A stretch of DNA of 64,000 nucleotides from Alligator mississippiensis. Its lineage: Eukaryota; Chordata; Crocodylia; Alligatoridae. How positions within the stretch are numbered: position 1 is the first letter of the stretch; each line of letters opens with the position of its first letter. The stretch lies in the NCBI RefSeq assembly GCF_030867095.1, contig NC_081824.1, positions 138,475,433-138,539,432 on the forward strand. The letters are read 5' to 3'. Both the position numbers and the translations under genes were made by a program. A model generated the notes under the pieces. It did not search any database. It was not told the DNA's origin and saw nothing but the letters and a program-made list of their open reading frames with translations. Positions 59,101 through 64,000 of this stretch are shown piece after piece.

Positions 59101-61237
59101 CCCCCACACTCCCTCCCACTTATTTAAAAAGGGAGGTTTTAATGTTCAGTGAGTAGATCCCTAAAGCACTGCCTCATGCTCAAAGGGTGGGGAAGATCAC
59201 AAACTGAGTAGCTGCATTTCCCTCAAGCTACAGATGCAATCCTCTTCAAATCAGCAGGCACACACTGGGACATGCAGCCATTCACATTTTGACAATACCC
59301 TAAATTAATGTTTCTGAGAAAAGTGCCTCCTATGAATATTGTAGGAGATAGGTGCTCATCAGTGCATTGTGTCAGCATTACTATAACCCTGTCAAAAACA
59401 CAAAGTGGGAACACTGACTCTTCAAACAGCTGAGGTTTATTTAATGTGAAACATTTGATTTGGGCTTTTTTTTTTTGGCCTGTTGAAGGCAGAGAGAGAT
59501 GCAACAATAATATCAATATCAAAGGATACCAAGACAAGCTGGTAAAAGGTGACTGTTAAATCTCCATGATTCTGTACTGATAGAAGTGTAGCCAAATTGC
59601 TGCAACTTTAACCCTTACTCTGATTAACTCAGGGTCAAAGTAAGAACAACATAGCAAACTTGTACTGCTGCAGGCTCATGCGAATGTAACAGTTACAGCA
59701 CAACAGATGAGACCCACTCCCAGGAAGCGTTTAAATTGTATATTTAAGCATAACCTGAGCCTTTACATGGAGATAAATCCTTCTCCATGATCAAGAGCCA
59801 GCTGCTATGCTGTATTCTAATACAACCTTCACAAGATGCACATCCCCTGCTCTTTCATTAATAATGTTCTCTTCTTTCTGCTCTCTTCATACAAAATATG
59901 GCAGACAGTGTGAGGCTGCAGAAAGAACATCAACCTCGGGGGGAAGGGGGGTTTGGAAACAGCACCAACACATGCACCTTCACACTGCAAGAACTTTAAT
60001 ATTAAACAATCAATTTATCAACTAATGCGGCCCCAGTGTTTCTAAAAGCATTAGGTACAAGACATGAGAGGTGCCAGTACCTCTCTACTTGGCAGTGGTT
60101 AGGCCTGATCTAAAGTACTGTGTGCAGTTTTGGGATCCATATTTAGAAAGGACATGAAGTTAGAGACAGTCCAGAGCTGGGTGACAAAAAACGATAAAAG
60201 GGCTTGGAAGGCAAGCTATACAAGGAGAGGTTAAAGGAAATAGGCACGTTCAGTTCGTAGAAAAAGCACTTAAGAGCGGACATGATAGCAGTCTTCAAAT
60301 GCCTAAAAAAACAACTATAAAAAGATGAGGGAAAACACCTTTTTTCCCTTTACTGCAAAGGGGAAGACAGACTAATGGCTTGAAGTTGTAGTAAAATAGG
60401 TTTAGGCTAGGTAGCAGGAAAAACATCACTGTTAGAGCAGTGAGGCAGTGGAACAGACAGCCTACAGAAGTGGTGGCATCTCCTTCATTGGTGGTTTTCA
60501 AGAAGGTTGGACAGGCATTGGTCCAGGATGGTTTAGGAGTAGCTATACTTATGCTCTACCATGAGTACTTCCCATGCTTTTGGACTTTGCTGGCTGTCAG
60601 ATGGGGCCAGGAGGGATTCATTTCTCCCTCCTGCTGCTATGAGTCAGATAGTATTTTTTCTGTTAAAGCCTTCCTAGGAGACACTGTGTATTTTGCTGCA
60701 GCCAAGACTGGGGATTGTGACTGGGCTGTCCTAATGCTCCTGCTGGGACTTAAACCTAGAGGTACTTGGCTAGAAGGTCTTGCCCCTGTGCTCAGGGTCA
60801 GACTGATCATCCTATATTGAGTCAGGAAGGAATTTTACCCCCTGATCAGAATGGTAGGGACTGAGTGGCATTTTCTCCTCCCCTGTAGGGGTGGGGAGCA
60901 TGGCCCCCCCTCCTTGAATCTTTCAAGTGTATTTTAACAACTCTGCAGCAGCATGACTTTGGCCACTATAGTCCCCCTGCTTTACCCGTGGCAAGTTAGG
61001 GTTATTATGTCGTGTGCTTGTCAGGTTTTGCAGGTTAGACAATGGATTTGTATAGGATAGCTTGGACAGGGATGATCCTGTCTCAGGCAGGGGACTGAAT
61101 TAGATGACCTCTGGAGTTCCCTTCCAGCCTTACTACTTTGTGACACTATGAATTAACTCACCTTTTCTTGATAGAGTTTGTGGAGCCAACTGGAACATTC
61201 CTGTTCATCTTCTGGGATTTCTTCTAATGGAATCCGT
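33490..61237 (-). CDS. AGPAT4: AGPAT4 C-terminal part, three exons, partial at 5' end
   Basis: 1-acylglycerol-3-phosphate O-acyltransferase 4 (LPAAT delta), an integral membrane enzyme that acylates lysophosphatidic acid to phosphatidic acid. Coding exons on the - strand, in transcript order: 61237-61162, 51982-51784, 33581-33490. Phases join in frame and give about 120 residues matching the C-terminal acyltransferase region: a charged segment, a PPRRPWTL motif, two hydrophobic helices (NWLFWALLLLYPLF and LTLASFAFVFIV) and a conserved VRWMIGVTEI tail. The catalytic HX4D exons lie beyond the right edge. The tail after KGS differs from the mammalian protein and ends KQKHK. Tail-to-tail with MAP3K4, as in mammals. 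Confidence 0.95.
34429..36512 (+). mobile_element. CR1 LINE, 5'-truncated, three-frame ORF2 remnant
   Basis: Reads AQEGWLCLKETIL, a linker, FKSAGPDELHPRVL and [16 protein letters not shown] in one frame to 35160. An extra base there (AACTTCT where the other copy has AACTAT) shifts the frame. It continues from about 35160 to 35887 with the DFRKAFD and FADDTKLWG motifs of reverse transcriptase, then shifts again near 35880, where bases are missing around the MSRQCDEAI motif, and ends at the ORF2 C-terminus at 36427. The conserved GVPQGSV has become GVPQASV. The 3' end shows the tail CTATGAATCTATGAA. Nearly the same sequence as 47283-49637. Confidence 0.95.
37214..37392. mobile_element. hAT-like MITE
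   Basis: Ends CAGTGGTTTTCAACCTTTTT and, on the other strand, CAGTTGTTTTCAATCTGTGG. This is a standard hAT terminal type. The interior has mirrored GTGGACCCC and GGGTCCAC phrases. Flanks GCCTATAT and GTTTAGAT agree at 5 of 8 positions. Confidence 0.55.
39043..39437. mobile_element. MITE with inverted ends
   Basis: Left end AGGGCACATCCAGAC; right end, on the other strand, AGGGCATGTCCAGATGG. GC-rich interior with long spurious ORFs and a T-run of about 24 at 39349-39372. No target duplication identified. Confidence 0.5.
41927..42099. mobile_element. hAT-like MITE
   Basis: Left end CAAGGGTTGACAACCTTTTA and right end, on the other strand, CAGGGGTCAACAACCTTCAG: inverted ends of hAT type around 173 bp of noncoding DNA. 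Confidence 0.5.
45831..46110. mobile_element. hAT-like element, family B copy 1
   Basis: Left end CAGATAATTCTCC and right end, on the other strand, CAGCAGTTCTCAAGC. The interior shares phrases with 58413-58625, such as ACAAAATAAACCCA, TCTGACCCACTG and TTCTTTGCAA. Confidence 0.45.
47219..47282. repeat. SINE-like fragment, left part, interrupted by CR1
   Basis: Reads GCAGCAGTTACACCACTCAT then CCAGGAAG, like the head of the 22722 SINE. The body appears to resume at 49638 after the CR1 insertion. Confidence 0.4.
47283..49637 (-). mobile_element. CR1 LINE with near-complete ORF2 C-terminal two thirds
   Basis: One open frame of about 720 codons on the - strand (49654-47483): the end of the endonuclease domain (EVHGPTRGNAILDLVLATGD), a basic linker, and reverse transcriptase with [34 protein letters not shown] and the catalytic FADD, then the C-terminal region. 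The frame closes 30-odd codons early by a stop where the other copy has CGA. The 3' end has the usual tail (on the + strand ATTCATAGATAGATGATTC). The 5' part (most of the endonuclease and ORF1) is missing, as usual for CR1. Not expected to be active by itself, but among the least decayed parts of the window. Confidence 0.95.
49638..49700. repeat. SINE-like fragment, right part
   Basis: GGGATTCAAATCCCCACATC followed by CTAGGAAAGTGCC matches the B-box and body region of the SINE at 22800-22840 and would continue the fragment at 47219-47282. Confidence 0.4.
51784..51982 (-). CDS. AGPAT4: AGPAT4 penultimate exon with two membrane helices
   Basis: Starts DAIQEEYYRTGIYPQTPIVP after a CAG acceptor, then PPRRPWTLLNW and two hydrophobic stretches. 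It ends with one base of an Ala codon, donor GTAAGT. 199 nt, phase 0 in and phase 1 out. Reading past the donor stays open for about 32 residues to a stop at 51686. Confidence 0.96.
52526..52718 (-). mobile_element. CR1 LINE 3' end fragment
   Basis: Same sequence as the last 190 bp of the CR1 at 47283 (GATTCATAGATGTTAGGG, AGATCATCGAGTCCAACCC, CCTCTTGAAGACCCC), truncated at its 5' side. Confidence 0.9.
53003..53595 (+). mobile_element. Solo LTR of an endogenous retrovirus
   Basis: 593 bp bounded by TGTC...GACA, with the 5 bp duplication CTTTT on both sides (52998-53002 and 53596-53600). Inside are two ATTGG boxes (53152, 53191), a TATAAAAA box at 53207 and a GC-richer R/U5-like part with AGTAAA at about 53483. 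No primer-binding site or internal region follows, so this is a solo LTR left by recombination. Orientation is opposite to AGPAT4. I cannot assign the family. Confidence 0.7.
53207..53214 (+). promoter_or_regulatory. TATA box of the solo LTR
   Basis: TATAAAAA with two inverted CCAAT boxes 12 and 51 bp upstream, followed by GC-richer sequence where transcription would start (about 53235-53245). Whether it is used is unknown. Confidence 0.55.
55903..55980 (-). mobile_element. Short CR1 3' end with 19 bp tandem duplication
   Basis: Begins with the CR1 tail GATTCATAGATGTTAGGG. The 19-mer ATCATCGAGTCCGACCCCC is present twice in a row, 55940-55958 and 55959-55977. Confidence 0.85.
56318..56680 (+). 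mobile_element. CR1 LINE 3' fragment, diverged
   Basis: + sense ORF2 C-terminal remnant: AATGGGCTCCCAAGGGAGGT, GTCTTCAAGAGGAGGTTGG and a 3' end GACCCTAGAAACTATGAAG. An older subfamily than the copies at 34429 and 47283. Confidence 0.88.
56720..56956. mobile_element. hAT MITE with perfect 8 bp target duplication
   Basis: Terminal inverted repeats CAGGGGTGTCAAA at the left and its complement TTTGACACCCCTG at the right. It is flanked by CTCTATGA at both 56712-56719 and 56957-56964. 237 bp, no transposase. It uses the same terminal type as 712-1381. Confidence 0.85.
57906..57927 (+). repeat. CAGA microsatellite
   Basis: GACA/CAGA tetranucleotide repeated about five times. Confidence 0.8.
58413..58625. 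mobile_element. hAT-like element, family B copy 2
   Basis: Starts CAGTGATCCTCAGGGCTG and shares CACAAGATAAACCCAC, CAGACCCACTGCAGT and CTCTTTGCAACAGAAGAATT with 45831-46110. The right end is not clear. Confidence 0.4.
60075..61152 (+). mobile_element. Old CR1-type LINE fragment
   Basis: Diverged ORF2 end: TACTGTGTGCAGTTTTGGGA corresponds to the YCVQFW motif. Later GAGGTTAAAGGAAATAGGC, and a 3' end with GATGACCTCTGGAGTTCCC. Many stops. It ends about 10 bp from the AGPAT4 exon at 61162. Confidence 0.75.
61162..61237 (-). CDS. AGPAT4: AGPAT4 third-from-last exon
   Basis: Encodes RIPLEEIPEDEQECSSWLHK then LYQEK, matching the AGPAT4 segment before the C-terminal membrane helices. On the - strand the acceptor CAG lies just before 61237 and the donor GTGAGT follows 61162. 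The exon gives 25 complete codons after one base that finishes the preceding codon. Confidence 0.95.
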
Positions 61238-61669
61238 CTGCAAACAATAAAAAGGAGATGGCAAAGAGCAAGCATGACACTCAACCTGTTTAAAATGTGA
61301 AGCTTAAAATTGCAAGCCAATTAAAGCACAGATTTATTTCACAGGAGTCAAGCTCCTTTATTACTCTTTCTTGTCATGCTCCAAATACCTGAAAGAGATA
61401 TGTAGTTTCAAGTGCAATCCTTAGACATATCTGCAGCTAAGAATACACTGTAAGGAAATTAAAGTCCTTTTCCATTTAAAAGCTTTATGTTTTTCTAATT
61501 CTAAATAAATTTAAGGAGATTAGCTTCCTACTTCACAAATTAAACCATCCAAAATGTTGTGTACTACTCTCTACCCCCATGTAATTTTGGAATAGTTGTT
61601 TCCATGTCTTAAGATACTTTTATAAACTAGAGCTGATAAAGATATTTGATCACAGTAGTTCATTTAATC

Positions 61670-61877
61670 CAGTGGTTCTCAAACTTTTTAGAGAAAACAC
61701 CCCTAGATAGACTCAAGGCACCCCTGACAAAATGTCATCTTAGTTTTCATTTGTTGTTTTGACTACAGAAAAATAATGCAGCAATTCCTCTATTGCAAAG
61801 AAAGAGCGCTAACACTGTGTGATACCCCAGGACACCCCTGGAAGGATCAAGATACTCCAGGATGTCACAGTACCCTG
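61670..61877. mobile_element. hAT-like MITE with 6 of 8 target duplication
   Basis: Left end CAGTGGTTCTCAAACTTTTT and right end CCCTG, which on the other strand reads CAGGGTACTGTGAC. Flanks ATTTAATC (61662-61669) and GTTTAATG (61878-61885) share TTTAAT. Confidence 0.6.
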
Positions 61878-62179
61878 GTTTAATGAGTAAATGTTAAAAT
61901 AAAACCAGAAATATTCACCAGGCCCCTATCAATTTTGTCATATTGAATGAAATAGTTTGAATGTTTGTAAAGGTTGCCCATTAGCCAGTTTCAGGAAGAA
62001 GATAAGATTTATCTCCTTATCTAGCTCATTGTTTTTGGGACTACGTGCAAAAGGTCCTGACTTTGCTTAAAGTCTTAATTTGAATATTTTAGAAGTCTTT
62101 TACAAAGAGAGCAAATATCCTGAATTCCGAGAGATCAAACCCCAAGGCCTTTTGACCAGATTGGTAAGAAAAGGGCATT

Positions 62180-62460
62180 TGCAGTGATATGGAAGTTTCC
62201 TAAAGGTAATTTAAAATGCTCAAAGGCAAAAGAATCTGTTGAGTAAGATCCGAGCCCAAATTTGGGGGTAATGACAGGTTGAGTAGGAGAAGCCCACTGA
62301 TGGCAGCTCACTCAATAAAAACTGTAACTTACTGTCCCAATTTGGAGATAACTATACTTGCAGAACAACGAAGGAAGAATCGCAAGTATAGCTCGGGTCA
62401 GACTGATCACCTGAACTACCCTCTCCGTGAACACGAATCTTAGTTCACGCTGAAGCTGCA
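62180..62460 (+). mobile_element. Candidate retroviral LTR 3' part
   Basis: An AATAAA at 62314 is followed by a structured stretch with a perfect 10 bp stem (CTATACTTGC at 62352-62361, GCAAGTATAG at 62382-62391) and a second stem GTGAAC/GTTCAC. It ends in CTGCA at 62460, directly before a tRNA-Lys primer-site-like sequence. A TGCAG at 62180 could be the matching left end, but no target duplication supports it, so the left border is a guess. Confidence 0.35.
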
Positions 62461-62477
62461 GAGCGCCCGAAAGGGAC
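62461..62477 (+). other. Primer-binding-site-like sequence (tRNA-Lys type)
   Basis: GAGCGCCCGAAAGGGAC differs from the complement of the tRNA-Lys3 3' end by two substitutions and one missing base, and begins right after the CA that would end an LTR. Position and match together suggest a retroviral leader remnant. Confidence 0.4.
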
Positions 62478-62508
62478 TGAAGGAAGGGGACTTAGTCCTA
62501 TCAGTATT

Positions 62509-62589
62509 GAGGCCAGCTCATTGAATTGTATTGCTGAGGTGAGCCCATTGAACCGTACTACTGAGGCCAACCCATTAAATCGTACTACT
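62509..62589 (+). repeat. Three tandem 27 bp repeats
   Basis: Units at 62509, 62536 and 62563 each start GAGG and end CT, with the central block CCCATTRAATCGTACTA in variants. The 27 bp length keeps a reading frame, but no long ORF spans them. Confidence 0.75.
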
Positions 62590-64000
62590 GAGGAATGAAA
62601 CCATATTTTGGTATTTGGCTTCTCGGAATTCTAGGATTGTAAGTATAATATGAAAAATAATAGTATTGATTCAAATTTAACTTTTAGTTGTAATTGTAGT
62701 TGTTTTTGTAACACTAATTCTTATAGTATTGTTTGGGAAGGAAGTGCATTCAGAGCATTGTTTCTGATATATGTAATTATTGTGTTTTTAATGTTTGTGG
62801 TGTTTCTTAAGGCTAAGCAGTGTTATATATGTAGCAAAGAGTTTTAAAATAAAATTGTGTTGTATGAATTAAGTGTGTAATCATTGTGAAATCGTGCAAT
62901 CAGTTAACTACTCCCCCAGCCAGTGCATCAAAAAGAATCAGTAAATTGTGTGGGATTTTCTCTATTCCATAACCCACTAGAGACAAATTTTAATGATAAT
63001 TCCTGTGCAGTAAATTTGAAAATTCTGTTGTGAGAAAACTTTTAGTGTTATTTCTACTGTCATCTTCATTTGAAAAAAACCCCCAAAAAACAAACAAACA
63101 AACAAACCCCCTAATGCTGTCATATTGCAAGATGTTGTAAAGTAACAACTGGGGTATTTTAAAATTGTTAATAGCAGCTACTAAATTTGCATGGACCAAA
63201 CACCTTTTCTGACTTGGATTCAACTGTCAACTCTTTGCATCCTGATAAAACAGTTAGATGCTTTGTCATTTCATTCTTTTCCTCTAGAAATCCATGAGAC
63301 AACAGCTTCTGGAATCATTCCAATTTAAGTGGTAACAACCAAAAGTGGCCATTGTGTCACGACCAGCCAGGCCTATAAACACTCATTATCAGGGGAGAGG
63401 AGAAGAAACATTTTATTGAAGTTTTTAGGAAAACCAACATGAAAAAAAAGAGGAGGGTGATCATCAGCTACTATCCTGTTGTACCAGTATGGTAACAGCC
63501 TACAGAGAGTTTGCCAACTGTGTTGAACAGTATTTAAATTCCTATGGGAATTTAACCTACGGATGGGCTTCCAAGCATAGGATTAAATTTGGAAATAAGC
63601 CATATGCCAATTTCAGTGACAAGTTGGGAATTTATGGGCAGTGTTACCCAGACAGTGCTAGCCTTGACAGCATAGCAGGAATTACAGCACTAGACTCCCT
63701 GTCTTGATGGGCCTTTCTGACTATAGTGACCAGCAACCTAGATCCAACTGATAGAATAAACCTTTGAATCAGATTATGGAGACCTACTACTGATAGTCTC
63801 CCCTGTCAATGGAGAAATCAGTAAGATTGAGTTTGGGTAGTTTCATGGTGAAACCTGCTCTAAGTGACAGGTCAGTCCCTGAACAGAGGTGGGCAAACAG
63901 CACAGACCATCTCCTCTTTCTGTGTTCCCAACCAAGCAACAAATACCAGGCTCACAGAGAGCAGTGACAATTATTTGGACAGAGTAACTCTTCTGCTGCT

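Larger units (their letters stand above)
51983..61161 (-). other. AGPAT4: AGPAT4 intron, 9.2 kb
   Basis: Holds CR1 ends (52526-52718, 55903-55980, 56318-56680, 60075-61152), a solo LTR (53003-53595), a hAT MITE (56720-56956), a family B repeat (58413-58625), a CAGA microsatellite (57906-57927) and an A-run (56126-56152). The stretches 53601-55900, 56965-58410 and 58626-60070 show no gene; short ORFs there have no similarity I recognise. Confidence 0.85.
61238..64000 (-). other. AGPAT4: AGPAT4 intron, partial, runs off window
   Basis: Contains a hAT element (61670-61877) and an LTR-like remnant (62180-62590). From 62900 to 64000 it is AT-rich with a CAAA microsatellite at about 63088-63108; no AGPAT4 exon was seen there. 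Confidence 0.8.

Noticed and set aside
62509..62589. CRISPR-like or satellite array
   Set aside because: Only three adjacent units with no spacers, in a vertebrate genome.
62650..62847. 65-codon ORF with a hydrophobic stretch and a CYIC motif
   Set aside because: Very AT-rich and Cys/Asn/Ser-rich from low-complexity DNA. It lies after the LTR-like remnant, but nothing links it to a known viral or host protein.
63489..63707. 72-codon ORF starting MVTAYREFANCVEQYLNSYG
   Set aside because: A faint look of a receptor-accessory-type extracellular segment, but no signal peptide, membrane helix or splice context supports it. Probably chance.

Overview
This window is vertebrate nuclear DNA. Genes are split into short exons with GT-AG introns, there are no operons, and the intronic space is filled with CR1-type LINE retrotransposons, tRNA-derived SINE-like repeats, hAT-like miniature DNA transposons and retroviral LTRs. 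Several CR1 copies have the 3' end typical of archosaur genomes, so a crocodilian is the most likely source. That assignment is inference, with turtle or another sauropsid as the alternative.

Two protein-coding genes face each other tail to tail. On the + strand, 102-28530 holds the last eleven exons of MAP3K4 (MEKK4): the region before the kinase domain, the complete C-terminal Ser/Thr kinase domain, the stop codon and a short 3'UTR. On the - strand, 61237-33490 holds the last three coding exons of AGPAT4 (a lysophosphatidic acid acyltransferase), followed by a probable 3'UTR running down to about 30.1 kb. The same order and orientation is known in mammals (human 6q26), so this is conserved synteny. 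All splice phases were checked by hand and join in frame.

Layout: 1-6863 first intron with hAT-like elements, a palindrome and a SINE; 6864-13203 five closely placed exons with a hairpin MITE; 13.8-15.3 kb a decayed CR1; 17.6-28.5 kb the kinase-core and terminal exons; 28.5-30.1 kb intergenic; 30.1-33.6 kb AGPAT4 3'UTR and last exon; 33.6-51.8 kb a large AGPAT4 intron with two long CR1 copies in opposite orientation; 52-61 kb the next AGPAT4 intron, with a well-formed solo LTR and further CR1 pieces; 61.2-64 kb the start of another AGPAT4 intron, with a hAT element and a retroviral LTR/primer-binding-site-like remnant.

MAP3K4 acts in stress-kinase signalling and AGPAT4 in membrane phospholipid synthesis, so they are neighbours rather than functional partners. 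The most notable structures are a ~580 bp inverted duplication linking MAP3K4 to the AGPAT4 3' region, a pair of long inverted CR1 copies in one AGPAT4 intron, a CR1 whose reading frame is closed by one CpG-type transition, a solo LTR with intact ends and promoter boxes, and a CR1 3' end lying within about 10 bp of an AGPAT4 splice donor. I saw no clearly new gene system; most of the non-exonic sequence is transposon-derived.
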